7,072 bases of DNA, from positions 1 to 7,072 of the forward strand of contig CANRDH010000080.1 of assembly GCA_947629295.1 (NCBI GenBank), read 5' to 3'. Positions 1 through 5,934 of this stretch are shown piece by piece. The notes beneath the pieces were generated by a model, which ran no database searches, was not told where the DNA came from, and worked only from the letters and a program-made list of their open reading frames with translations. Made by a program: the position numbers and the translations under genes. The stretch comes from an uncultured Clostridia bacterium. Lineage in GTDB: Bacteria; Bacillota; Clostridia; Oscillospirales; Acutalibacteraceae. Position 1 is the first letter of the stretch. Every line of letters starts with the position of its first letter.

Positions 1-375
1 ATGATGACAAGGTTTATCGCTAATGTCGTATTCAAGAAAAACGAGGAAGATATTAATTATGAAATAATAGGAAATATTGAAGATACAGATTCACTGACAT
101 CGACGGATAAAACATACTTAGAACTGTGTGCGCTTGTTAATGACGGTGAAATAGGTCAGGCGGAGGATCTTCTGTTTGATAATATGGAATATTCCGATAA
201 ATATATAGAGCTTGCCTCGGATTTTTACCGCAGGCTTAACCGAATGAGCGATGATGAGCTTGAGGCAGGCGGTTTTTCGAGAGATGAGGTTTATGACGGA
301 TATGTTGAGATCATGAGTCTGCTCGGAGTGCCGGTGGATGTGTTCGGGCAGGCTGACAGATCGGAATACGAATGA
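1..375 (+). CDS. DUF6483-like protein, probably 5'-truncated by the window
   Basis: An acidic, helical protein of at least 124 residues with no signal peptide or membrane segment, so probably cytosolic. The middle and end resemble the Firmicutes DUF6483 family as I remember it: a 'TDK-YLEL' helix (about residues 36-43), a 'G-I-QAEDLLFD' stretch (about 50-60), a 'Y-ELA-DFYRRLN' helix (about 68-79) and a closing 'FSRDEVYDGY' motif (about 92-101). Family members usually start about 10-15 residues earlier, with a helix leading into the hydrophobic 'RFIANVVF' segment. The ATG-ATG at base 1 is therefore probably internal and the true start lies upstream of the window. The stop is TGA at 373-375. 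Function is unknown in the family. It lies on the same strand as the sporulation operon but is separated from it by a small gene and a terminator, so a functional link is not implied. Confidence 0.7.
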   Translation: MMTRFIANVVFKKNEEDINYEIIGNIEDTDSLTSTDKTYLELCALVNDGEIGQAEDLLFDNMEYSDKYIELASDFYRRLNRMSDDELEAGGFSRDEVYDGYVEIMSLLGVPVDVFGQADRSEYE

Positions 376-454
376 TAAAAATAAAAAGAATAATATCTGT
401 TTTTTCTGCATATATATTAAGTATACCCAACAATAAAAATGAGGGGTGCGAAAA

Positions 455-592
455 ATGGCAGAATTTTTTATAGGAATATTGGTGGGGGCAGTGTTCGGAA
501 TAGTATGTATGGCTTTATTCTGTGCAGCCTCAAATGCTGATGACAGTGCTCGTAAAATAAATAAAAGAGCGTTGGGAAGAAAAAGCAAATAA
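455..592 (+). CDS. 45-residue single-pass membrane peptide, DUF3789-like
   Basis: A small open frame starts at ATG 455 after a GAGGGG-type ribosome binding site (440-445, about 9 nt spacing) and stops at TAA 590-592. The product has a short N-terminus (MAEFF), one strongly hydrophobic glycine-containing helix (about residues 5-25), then a polar basic tail ending GRKSK. This is a typical N-out, positive-inside single-span micro-protein. The pattern 'FFIGILVGAVFG' followed by an Ala/Cys-rich helix end and an 'A-NADD' turn resembles DUF3789-type proteins, which are common in Clostridia and their phages. No function is known to me. An intrinsic terminator follows 24 nt downstream, which supports a real, independently terminated gene. 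The family assignment is tentative; the coding call rests on the RBS, the composition and the terminator. Confidence 0.68.
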   Translation: MAEFFIGILVGAVFGIVCMALFCAASNADDSARKINKRALGRKSK

Positions 593-615
593 TTTTGTAT
601 TAAGCAGGGATTTGA

Positions 616-654
616 AAAAAATCGGGGTAACTTTATGGGTTGCCCCGTTTTTTT
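616..654 (+). terminator. Intrinsic terminator after the 45-residue peptide gene
   Basis: The 9-bp stem pairs 623-631 (CGGGGTAAC) with 639-647 (GTTGCCCCG), including one T-G wobble, around a 7-nt loop. It is followed by seven Ts (648-654) and preceded by an A-run, so it could also act on the opposite strand. It separates the upstream small gene from the spoIIIA transcription unit, which implies that spoIIIAA needs its own promoter in 655-770. Confidence 0.88.
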
Positions 655-667
655 ACATTCAGAGGAA

Positions 668-695
668 AAATATTAAACATATGTGATTATATTTC
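668..695 (+). promoter_or_regulatory. Weak candidate sigma-E-type promoter for spoIIIAA
   Basis: The leader between the terminator and spoIIIAA must carry the operon promoter, which is sigma-E dependent in Bacillus. The best sigma-E-like pair I can find is AAATATT (668-674; consensus kmATATT), a 13-nt spacer and TATATTTC (688-695; consensus CATACAAT, about half matched). A rival sigma-A-like pair is TTGGGA (696-701), a 17-nt spacer and TAATAT (719-724). The heptamer TTAATAT is also directly repeated at 718-724 and 729-735, eleven bases apart. The region is AT-rich, so chance matches are likely and neither assignment is secure. Confidence 0.2.
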
Positions 696-770
696 TTGGG
701 ATAAAATAGCTTTCAGCTTAATATAGATTTAATATCAAAGCGAACGGCTAACAGCAAGGAGAAGAAGTAA

Positions 771-1721
771 ATGAATAATAAAACAAAATGTTTTGATTCG
801 GCGGCACAAATGCTCTGCGGCGAGCTTTCGGCGGTGCTGATGAGAATATCCGATGTCAAGAAACAGGGTATTCAGGAAATAAGACTGCGTTCGGGAAAGC
901 CTGTCGCTCTAAGCGACGGAACGGACACACTCTTTGTATGTAAGGACGGAAGTATAGTCTATACCCCGGAACGGGGGTTTGTATGCACACAGCGGCATAT
1001 ATTCGATACCTTCAAGCAGCTTTGCGGGTATTCAATATACAGCCGTCAGACTGAGATAAAAAACGGCTATATAACCGTCAAGGGAGGACACAGAATAGGC
1101 CTTTGCGGAACAGCTGAAATAAAGGACGGAGAAATAAGCACGGTAACGGATATAACCTCACTCAATGTAAGAATATCAAGGCAGATATTCGGAGTGGCGG
1201 CTGGAATTATGCCGCATATAGTGCCTGTTGGCGGAGGCGTGCTTATTGCGGGAGCGCCCTCGACAGGAAAAACCACGCTTCTGCGTGATATAGCCTACAG
1301 ATTATCCTTGGGTAAAGGGTGCAGGATAATGCGTACCTGCGTTATAGATGAAAGGGGAGAGCTTTCGGGAGGATATCGTGATGAAAGTGAAATTGATCTC
1401 GGTCTTGCCGATGTTCTGCGAGGATACCCGAAGGGTGACGGCATAATGCAGTCTATACGCTCACTTTCACCGCAAATCATAATATGCGATGAGGTCGGCA
1501 CTCAGGAGGACGCACAGGCAGTCGCTCAGGGTGCAAATGCAGGGGCGTATATCATAGCTACGATTCATGCACAGGATTATCATTCGCTCATGCAGAGAAA
1601 ACAGGCGCAAAGGCTCCTTGAAACAGGAGCATTCGGAACACTGATAATTCTTGACTCTTCGGATAAACCCTGCGTATGCTCGGAGGTGATAAATTTAAAG
1701 GAAGTGGTGATGGGAATATGA
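771..1721 (+). CDS. spoIIIAA: Stage III sporulation protein AA, secretion-type ATPase
   Basis: A 316-residue cytosolic ATPase (the B. subtilis protein is about 307). It is thought to energise the SpoIIIA-SpoIIQ channel linking mother cell and forespore, and it resembles the VirB11/GspE secretion ATPases. An N-terminal domain covers about residues 1-140. The nucleotide-binding core has a Walker A motif GAPSTGKTT at 161-169, a conserved VIDERGEL segment at 191-198, and a Walker B strand IIICDE at 236-241 followed by VGTQEDAQA. A histidine in 'ATIHAQD' (about 263-269) is in the expected sensor-like position. The start at ATG 771 is fixed by an AAGGAG site at 756-761 with 9-nt spacing. It is the first gene of the operon, and its stop overlaps the spoIIIAB start in an ATGA (1718-1721), so the two are translationally coupled. 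All key residues are intact. Confidence 0.97.
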   Translation: MNNKTKCFDSAAQMLCGELSAVLMRISDVKKQGIQEIRLRSGKPVALSDGTDTLFVCKDGSIVYTPERGFVCTQRHIFDTFKQLCGYSIYSRQTEIKNGYITVKGGHRIGLCGTAEIKDGEISTVTDITSLNVRISRQIFGVAAGIMPHIVPVGGGVLIAGAPSTGKTTLLRDIAYRLSLGKGCRIMRTCVIDERGELSGGYRDESEIDLGLADVLRGYPKGDGIMQSIRSLSPQIIICDEVGTQEDAQAVAQGANAGAYIIATIHAQDYHSLMQRKQAQRLLETGAFGTLIILDSSDKPCVCSEVINLKEVVMGI

Positions 1722-2230
1722 CGGGATTAAAAATAATCGGGGGAATAGTACTTATATTCTGCGGCGCTCTCGGAGGTCTTTACGCCGCAAGACGAATTGA
1801 GCAGCAGACCGATTTTATAAGACAGTATATTGTCTTTCTTACACAGACTGAAACTATGATAAGCTATTGCAATGCCGATATAATCGAAATACTCGGAAGC
1901 ATAAATTCTGTTCCGATTATGTCGCCAATGATCGCCGAGTGTCTTGACAGGATGAATAAGGGGCAGGATTTTACTTCGGCATGGTGTGACTCCGCCCGTG
2001 AGTCCTGCAGGCGTAAACTTATTTCAGATAGCGACCTTGATATGATATGCTCCTTTTCTGAGGGCTTCGGCTCATTGGGCGCTGAGGAGGAAATAGGGAA
2101 AATACGGCTTCATAAAACAATGGCTGAGCAAAGGCTTTCGGAGCTTCAGCCCGAAACCAATACAAAAAAACGTCTTTACCGTGTTGTAGGAACCTTCTGC
2201 GGAGCTATGGCAGCGGCAATTATAATCTGA
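1718..2230 (+). CDS. spoIIIAB: Stage III sporulation protein AB, GspF-like membrane protein
   Basis: A 170-residue protein, matching the usual length of about 171. An N-terminal membrane helix (about residues 4-23, ending in 'YAARRIEQQ') is followed by a soluble helical bundle and a C-terminal hydrophobic helix (about 153-170). The bundle contains the family-typical 'FSEGFGSLGAEEE' region (about 113-125), just ahead of 'KIRLHKTMAEQRL'. The fold is related to the cytosolic domain of GspF/PilC, the platform protein of type II secretion, and it presumably docks SpoIIIAA to the membrane complex. I chose ATG 1718 rather than an in-frame ATG at 1676. The later start gives the canonical N-terminus 'MTGLKIIG' and a 4-nt overlap with spoIIIAA, a common coupling arrangement. 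Its own Shine-Dalgarno is weak (a GGTGAT at about 1706), consistent with coupling. Confidence 0.95.
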   Translation: MTGLKIIGGIVLIFCGALGGLYAARRIEQQTDFIRQYIVFLTQTETMISYCNADIIEILGSINSVPIMSPMIAECLDRMNKGQDFTSAWCDSARESCRRKLISDSDLDMICSFSEGFGSLGAEEEIGKIRLHKTMAEQRLSELQPETNTKKRLYRVVGTFCGAMAAAIII

Positions 2231-2243
2231 ATAAATTTATGGG

Positions 2244-2260
2244 ATAATTTATTAAATTAT
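2244..2260. repeat. Perfect 17-bp AT-only palindrome in the spoIIIAB-AC gap
   Basis: ATAATTTA (2244-2251), a single central T, then TAAATTAT (2253-2260) form an exact inverted repeat. It lies in the 65-nt spacer between the spoIIIAB stop and the spoIIIAC start, 35 nt ahead of the spoIIIAC ATG. It contains no G or C and has essentially no loop, so it would be a poor terminator. A DNA-binding dyad, a processing site or chance are the alternatives. Confidence 0.5.
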
Positions 2261-2295
2261 AAGTGGGATATAACAGATTACGGCGGAGGTACAAA

Positions 2296-2490
2296 ATGAA
2301 TGTGGATTTTATCTTTAAGATTGCTGCCATAGGAATAATAGTGGCGGTACTCAGCCTTGTTCTTTCCCGTTCGGGGAGGGAAGAACAGGCTATGATGACT
2401 ACTCTTGCGGGTCTTATCGTGGTGCTTCTGATGCTTGTCGAACAGATATCCGACCTTTTCACCACGATAGAAACGCTGTTCGGTTTTTGA
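2296..2490 (+). CDS. spoIIIAC: Stage III sporulation protein AC, small two-helix membrane protein
   Basis: A 64-residue membrane protein (B. subtilis about 68) with two hydrophobic helices at about residues 4-23 and 34-49. They are joined by a short polar turn 'SRSGREEQA', which is the conserved signature of the family. It is part of the SpoIIIA membrane platform in the outer forespore membrane; its precise task is not known, and SpoIIIAC and SpoIIIAD look like distant relatives of each other. The start at ATG 2296 is chosen because a strong GGCGGAGG site (2282-2289) sits 6 nt upstream and the product then begins 'MNVDFIFKIA', as usual for the family. An in-frame ATG at 2263 would add an unlikely basic leader. 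The TGA stop overlaps the spoIIIAD start. Confidence 0.95.
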   Translation: MNVDFIFKIAAIGIIVAVLSLVLSRSGREEQAMMTTLAGLIVVLLMLVEQISDLFTTIETLFGF

Positions 2491-2876
2491 TGGATATACT
2501 TTCCGTATGCGGAGTCGCCATAGTTGCTTCCCTGACGGCTGTTGCGCTGAAAAAATATTCCCCCGAAACCTCAGCCGTTATTGCAATAGCGGGCGGCGCA
2601 ATGATATTTTTATCGGTGCTTTTCCGGATATCCCCGTTTATCAATGAAATAAATAAGCTGACTGAAAGTGCGGGGATAAGCTCCGATTACGGCTCAATAC
2701 TTATAAAAACTACAGGAATATGCGCTCTTTGCCGCTTTACGGCAGATTGCTGCCGTGACACGGGTCAGCAATCCCTTGCTTCCCGTGTGGAGCTTGGCGC
2801 AAAGCTTACCATTGTGCTTATATCCTTACCGCTGTTTGAAAAAATACTGGCTACGGCAACGTCATTGCTGCAGTAA
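2490..2876 (+). CDS. spoIIIAD: Stage III sporulation protein AD, membrane protein
   Basis: A 128-residue polytopic membrane protein (B. subtilis about 133). Hydrophobic segments lie at about residues 3-19, 27-45, 67-84 and 104-124. A conserved amphipathic stretch with 'DYGSILIKTTGICALCRFTADCC' character (about 66-88) is typical of the family, as is the following 'D-GQ-SLASRVELGAK' segment. It forms part of the SpoIIIA channel platform with AB, AC and AE. The start is not certain: ATG 2490 overlaps the spoIIIAC TGA by one base, and an adjacent in-frame TTG at 2487 would add one residue. There is no convincing Shine-Dalgarno inside the end of spoIIIAC, so reinitiation by terminating ribosomes is likely. 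The stop TAA is followed 11 nt later by spoIIIAE. Confidence 0.95.
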   Translation: MDILSVCGVAIVASLTAVALKKYSPETSAVIAIAGGAMIFLSVLFRISPFINEINKLTESAGISSDYGSILIKTTGICALCRFTADCCRDTGQQSLASRVELGAKLTIVLISLPLFEKILATATSLLQ

Positions 2877-2887
2877 AAGGAGAGAAA

Positions 2888-4048
2888 ATGAAAAAAAGAA
2901 TAATACTGCTCATACTTTTAGCTATGTCAGCCTGTTTTTTGAGTATACCCGTAAGTGCCGCAAATACTCAAAGTGATAATACCGGTGATGAAACATCCGA
3001 AATGTATGACGAACAGCTTAAGGCGAGCGGGGCGGACAAATTATATTCATCCCTTCCGGACGAAACAAAGAATATGCTCTCGGATATGGGAATAGGCTCA
3101 TTTGATTATCAAAGTATAGATTCACTCAAAAGTATAAATCTGTTTAATAAGGCGGCTGAAATAGTTGGAGAAAAATCCTCCGGTCCGTTGGGTACTCTTG
3201 CACTTTGTCTTGGTATAATGCTGTTGTGCTCACTTGTGGAGGGTACTAATATAACAGTCAGCGACAGAACGCTTGAGGGAGTAAGCTCGGCTGTCGGCGC
3301 ACTTTGTATATGCACAGCGATAGTAATTCCTATGTGCAGTATGATATCACGGGCAGTCGAAATAATCAACGGTGCTTCGGGGTTCATCCTGCTTTATGTT
3401 CCGATTATGACAGGACTTATAGCGTCTTCAGGTCATCAGATAAGCGCCGGCTCATACTATACAATGCTTATGGGTGCGGGACAAATCATAACACAGCTTT
3501 CCTCAAAGATTATTGCGCCCGTCATGAATGTGTTTCTTGCATTATCTGTGACCTCATCACTGTCGCCGAGGCTTAATTTGTCCTCATTATGCACAATGAT
3601 ACATAAATGTGCAAAATGGGTGCTTACCTTGGTTATGAGCATATTTGTGACAGTATTGTCAGCGCAAACCTTTGTGTCATCCTCACTTGATAATGTTAGC
3701 AGACGTGCATTGGGCTTTACGGTAAGCTCGTTTGTTCCGGTTGTCGGAGGAGTTTTGAGTGAAACGATAACCGCATTCAGCGGAAGCCTTGAACTGCTCA
3801 AATCGGGAGCGGGAGTTTTCGTAATAATAGCCTCAGCCTGTATATTTCTGCCGATACTTATAGAATGTATAATATGGCAGTTTTCACTGTTTCTGCTATC
3901 CTCCGTTTCGGACGTACTGGGACTGGGAAGGATGAAGAACGTATACAGGACGATTTCTACAGTAGCCTCAATGCTTACGGCAATTCTTCTTTGCATACTT
4001 ACCATATTCATAATATCTACGGTTATAATTCTGATGGTCGGAAAATAG
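2888..4048 (+). CDS. spoIIIAE: Stage III sporulation protein AE, large polytopic membrane protein
   Basis: A 386-residue integral membrane protein (B. subtilis about 399), the largest membrane component of the SpoIIIA complex, with a permease- or export-gate-like topology. A lysine-led hydrophobic signal sequence (residues 1-24, plausible cleavage after PVSA) precedes a polar acidic stretch of about 75 residues outside the membrane. Hydrophobic segments follow at roughly 102-117, 133-153, 163-182, 190-222, 243-262, 305-338 and 357-384. Conserved-looking elements include 'VPIMTGLIASSG' (171-182), 'SLSPRLNLSSL' in the middle and 'FVPVVGGVLSET' (282-293). The start at ATG 2888 has an AAAGGAG site (2876-2882) immediately after the spoIIIAD stop. 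The 3' end of the gene also contains a candidate internal promoter for the genes that follow. Confidence 0.96.
   Translation: MKKRIILLILLAMSACFLSIPVSAANTQSDNTGDETSEMYDEQLKASGADKLYSSLPDETKNMLSDMGIGSFDYQSIDSLKSINLFNKAAEIVGEKSSGPLGTLALCLGIMLLCSLVEGTNITVSDRTLEGVSSAVGALCICTAIVIPMCSMISRAVEIINGASGFILLYVPIMTGLIASSGHQISAGSYYTMLMGAGQIITQLSSKIIAPVMNVFLALSVTSSLSPRLNLSSLCTMIHKCAKWVLTLVMSIFVTVLSAQTFVSSSLDNVSRRALGFTVSSFVPVVGGVLSETITAFSGSLELLKSGAGVFVIIASACIFLPILIECIIWQFSLFLLSSVSDVLGLGRMKNVYRTISTVASMLTAILLCILTIFIISTVIILMVGK
4002..4029 (+). promoter_or_regulatory. Candidate internal sigma-E-like promoter ahead of spoIIIAF
   Basis: CCATATT (4002-4008) matches the sigma-E -35 consensus kmATATT at six of seven positions. 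It is followed by a 13-nt spacer and GTTATAAT (4022-4029), which matches CATACAAT at five of eight. The pair lies inside the 3' end of spoIIIAE, so transcription would begin a few bases downstream, about 30 nt before the spoIIIAF ATG at 4067. From memory, an essential internal promoter serving the distal genes has been described in the B. subtilis spoIIIA locus, which makes the position plausible. The coding sequence is AT-rich, so this is only a candidate. Confidence 0.3.
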
Positions 4049-4066
4049 AATAAATCGGAGGGAAAT

Positions 4067-4531
4067 ATGGAGGGAGTATATTCATGGGCAACGGCGGTTA
4101 CTGTTTGCTCCGTTATTGCCTGTATTGTTGAAATTCTGACAAGTAATTCAAGTCTCGAAAAAACAGTAAGATTTGTACTTGGCCTGTTCATGCTTTGTGT
4201 TATAATAGCCCCCATTATGAGCACAGTTACCCAATTCGGCAGTATGGATTTTGAAACGGAATATAAGTATGATGAGGACTATGATGGGATGAAAGAGGCT
4301 CAGGTGAAAATTTTGAAAAGCGAGATTGGCAGACTTGTGGAAAAAACTCTTACAGAGAACGATATAAAACCTATTGTTACCCTGATAACGGTAGATATAG
4401 ACGAAAATGACAGTATAGAATCCATAAAAGCCGCCGTAACCCTTGAGAATGCAGATAAGGAAAAAGCAGCCACAGCAGAGGAGCTTATAAGGAATAAGCT
4501 TGGTATAGAATGTAGTGTCAGTATATATTGA
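4067..4531 (+). CDS. spoIIIAF: Stage III sporulation protein AF, membrane-anchored ring-building-motif protein
   Basis: A 154-residue protein with two N-terminal membrane helices (about residues 8-25 and 35-54) and a soluble domain. After an acidic linker (60-75), the soluble part shows a helix (about 76-99), strands 'PIVTLITVDI' and 'SIKAAVTLE', a second helix (130-146) and a final strand 'CSVSIY'. This is the pattern expected of the ring-building motif found in SpoIIIAF, AG and AH and in secretion-system ring proteins. It probably acts in the space between the mother-cell and forespore membranes. It is clearly shorter than the B. subtilis protein (about 206), mostly through a shorter linker and C-terminus, while the core looks complete. 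The start at ATG 4067 has a GGAGGG site at 4057-4062. The N-terminus 'W---V--CSVIACIVEILTSNSSLEKTVRFVLGL' is family-typical in pattern. Confidence 0.94.
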   Translation: MEGVYSWATAVTVCSVIACIVEILTSNSSLEKTVRFVLGLFMLCVIIAPIMSTVTQFGSMDFETEYKYDEDYDGMKEAQVKILKSEIGRLVEKTLTENDIKPIVTLITVDIDENDSIESIKAAVTLENADKEKAATAEELIRNKLGIECSVSIY

Positions 4532-4532
4532 A

Positions 4533-4561
4533 TCATTAATGTACCTTCAGCGGCATAATAT
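4533..4561 (+). promoter_or_regulatory. Second candidate sigma-E-like internal promoter ahead of spoIIIAG
   Basis: The 70-nt gap between spoIIIAF and spoIIIAG contains CATAATAT (4554-4561), seven of eight to the sigma-E -10 consensus CATACAAT if A or T is allowed at position six. It is preceded at 14-nt spacing by TCATTAA (4533-4539), a weak -35 (four of seven). A start a few bases downstream would leave a short leader before spoIIIAG ATG 4602. The good -10 and poor -35 make this uncertain. Confidence 0.25.
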
Positions 4562-4601
4562 ATAAGCAGGAGAATGAGCAATGATATAATGAGGTAGACT
4601 T

Positions 4602-5222
4602 ATGAATGATAAAACAGCGGAAAACGAGGATATAAAGAAGGAAAAACCGCCCAAAGGTATGATTTCCAAGCTGCTCGGAAATGAAAGGGCACTCAGTATA
4701 ATAGTTATACTCGGGCTGTTGGGAATATTTCTTATTTTTATATCGTCATATATTAAGCCTTCAGAAGGCGCAAATGCAGATGCCGAGGAGTTTGAGCAAA
4801 GCAATATTCCCACTTCCTTTGAGCTTGAGGATTACCGCAGCAATATAAGCGAGGAATTGGGGAATATGCTTGCAAGTATGGACGGCGTCGGCAGGACAAA
4901 GGTTATGGTGACGCTTGAGGGGACGGTAAGAAACGTATATGCGACTGATGTTGATGTGAACGGCAGAGAAACCTCACGAAAAAGCAGCGGAAGCGAGGAT
5001 GCGGATATACAGAATACCGAGAAAAAATCATGCATTGTAATACGTCAGAACGACGGCTCTGAAAAAGCACTTACCATAGGTCAGCTTATGCCGCAGATAA
5101 AGGGAGTGCTTGTAGTATGCGAAGGCGGCGAAGATGAGAATGTGAGGGAAAGAATAATTTCCGCTGTTTCTGCCGCACTTGACATTTCTGAAACACATAT
5201 TTGTGTAAGCAAATTAAGTTGA
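4602..5222 (+). CDS. spoIIIAG: Stage III sporulation protein AG, channel ring protein
   Basis: A 206-residue protein (B. subtilis about 229) with a basic cytoplasmic N-terminus rich in Lys and Pro (residues 1-30), one membrane helix (about 31-50) and a large domain facing the intermembrane space. In B. subtilis SpoIIIAG forms a large oligomeric ring with a wide central pore. The visible order fits: a first ring-building helix 'EELGNMLASMDGVGR' (84-98), strand 'TKVMVTLEG' (99-107), then a polar insertion (about 110-143) where the B. subtilis protein has its extra beta insertion. The second part has strand 'CIVIRQ', the signature 'MPQIKGVLVVCEGG' (163-176), a helix 'VRERIISAVSAAL' (181-193) and a final strand 'HICVSKL'. 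ATG 4602 is preceded by GAGGT (4591-4595). It is followed 32 nt later by spoIIIAH. Confidence 0.96.
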   Translation: MNDKTAENEDIKKEKPPKGMISKLLGNERALSIIVILGLLGIFLIFISSYIKPSEGANADAEEFEQSNIPTSFELEDYRSNISEELGNMLASMDGVGRTKVMVTLEGTVRNVYATDVDVNGRETSRKSSGSEDADIQNTEKKSCIVIRQNDGSEKALTIGQLMPQIKGVLVVCEGGEDENVRERIISAVSAALDISETHICVSKLS

Positions 5223-5254
5223 ATATATAAAAACATAAACAGGGGGCATTTATA

Positions 5255-5857
5255 ATGACATTCGGAAAAAGACAGCTTGTTATTGCAGCTTTGGTTGTGG
5301 CGCTTGGTGCAGCGGTATATCTTAACTGGCAGTTTTCGGGAAACGAGCCTGTAACCGTTGCGGGTACAGAGGAAAGCTCAACGAAACAGCTTGGCCAGAC
5401 AACATATGTTAACACTGAGGTGACGTCTAAGTCGGAAACGGAAAAAGAAGAAAGCAAAAAAACAACAGATAAAACAGAGCCTGTTGTCGCAGAAAACGGA
5501 GGTGCGGACAACGGACATTTTGCGGACGAAAGGACAAAGCGCTCCCAAAGCGATGCAAAGGCCGTTGAAGCGCTTTCGGATATAATCGAAGCAGCGTCTT
5601 CAAGTGAAAGTGCAAAAAAGGATGCCGTGGCTGCCGCTGAACGGCTTGCGAAGAATATCAAAGCTCAAAGTGATATAGAAAGCGAGATAAAGTCAAAGGG
5701 CTTTGAGGATGTTTTTGTATCTATAAATAACGATAGCTGTAATGTATCTGTATACGGAGGAAAGCTTGACGATTCATCGGCTATAACTATAAAGGATATT
5801 GTCAATAGACAGGCAGGCACAGCATTTGATAAAATAACCGTTGCAGAGGCAAAATAA
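5255..5857 (+). CDS. spoIIIAH: Stage III sporulation protein AH, SpoIIQ-interacting channel protein
   Basis: A 200-residue protein (B. subtilis about 218), the last gene of the operon. It has a short N-terminus 'MTFGKRQLVI', one membrane helix (about 8-24) containing the family 'YLNW' motif at 22-25, a long polar Ser/Thr/Glu/Lys linker (28-85) and a C-terminal ring-building domain. The linker ends in 'HFADERTKRSQSDAKAVEAL' (88-107), matching the conserved 'FFAEARLERSKARDEAL'-type helix of the family. Helix 'AVAAAERLAKNIKAQSDIESEIK' (124-146) and strands 'DVFVSIN' and 'SCNVSVYG' follow. In B. subtilis this domain binds forespore SpoIIQ across the intermembrane space and stacks into rings. SpoIIQ is not encoded here, which is normal because it lies elsewhere. 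ATG 5255 has an AGGGGG site at 5241-5246. Confidence 0.96.
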   Translation: MTFGKRQLVIAALVVALGAAVYLNWQFSGNEPVTVAGTEESSTKQLGQTTYVNTEVTSKSETEKEESKKTTDKTEPVVAENGGADNGHFADERTKRSQSDAKAVEALSDIIEAASSSESAKKDAVAAAERLAKNIKAQSDIESEIKSKGFEDVFVSINNDSCNVSVYGGKLDDSSAITIKDIVNRQAGTAFDKITVAEAK

Positions 5858-5884
5858 TTTTTTATTTTCCCGTGTGAAACACAT

Positions 5885-5922
5885 AAAAAACCGTCCGTCT
5901 GAATCAGTCAAACGGACGGTTT
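5885..5922. terminator. Shared convergent terminator of the spoIIIA operon and the minus-strand gene
   Basis: A perfect 8-bp GC-rich stem pairs CCGTCCGT (5891-5898) with ACGGACGG (5912-5919), extended by A-T pairs on the outside, around a 13-nt loop. An A-run (5885-5890) on the plus strand is a six-T tail for minus-strand transcripts. The plus strand has only TTT followed by GCTTT. It should therefore terminate the minus-strand gene well and the operon somewhat less efficiently. Its position between two convergent stops (5857 and 5935) fits a bidirectional role. Confidence 0.85.
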
Positions 5923-5934
5923 GCTTTGCGGGTA

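Noticed and set aside
390..425. AT-rich -10-like elements (TATATATT) ahead of the 45-residue peptide gene
   Set aside because: No matching -35 at a sensible spacing for sigma-A, sigma-E or sigma-F/G; AT-richness alone explains the match.
118..588. 156-codon minus-strand frame opposite the DUF6483-like and micro-protein genes
   Set aside because: The plus-strand genes have RBS, family features and a matching terminator; the antisense frame has none of these.
2487..2492. TTG at 2487 as the spoIIIAD start
   Set aside because: The adjacent ATG at 2490 is the more usual start codon and overlaps the spoIIIAC stop directly; the difference is one residue.
3457..4224. Long open frame (255 codons) on the minus strand opposite spoIIIAE/AF
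   Set aside because: It is antisense to two clearly conserved genes, lacks a convincing RBS and has a composition typical of a mirror frame, not a real protein.
5086..5661. 191-codon minus-strand frame opposite spoIIIAG/AH
   Set aside because: Ser/Ala/Phe-rich shadow of the Glu/Lys-rich coding strand; it overlaps two confident genes.
5872..5883. Small GTGT/ACAC hairpin just after spoIIIAH as a separate terminator
   Set aside because: The stem is only 4 bp with a 3-4 nt loop; the stronger hairpin immediately downstream explains termination.
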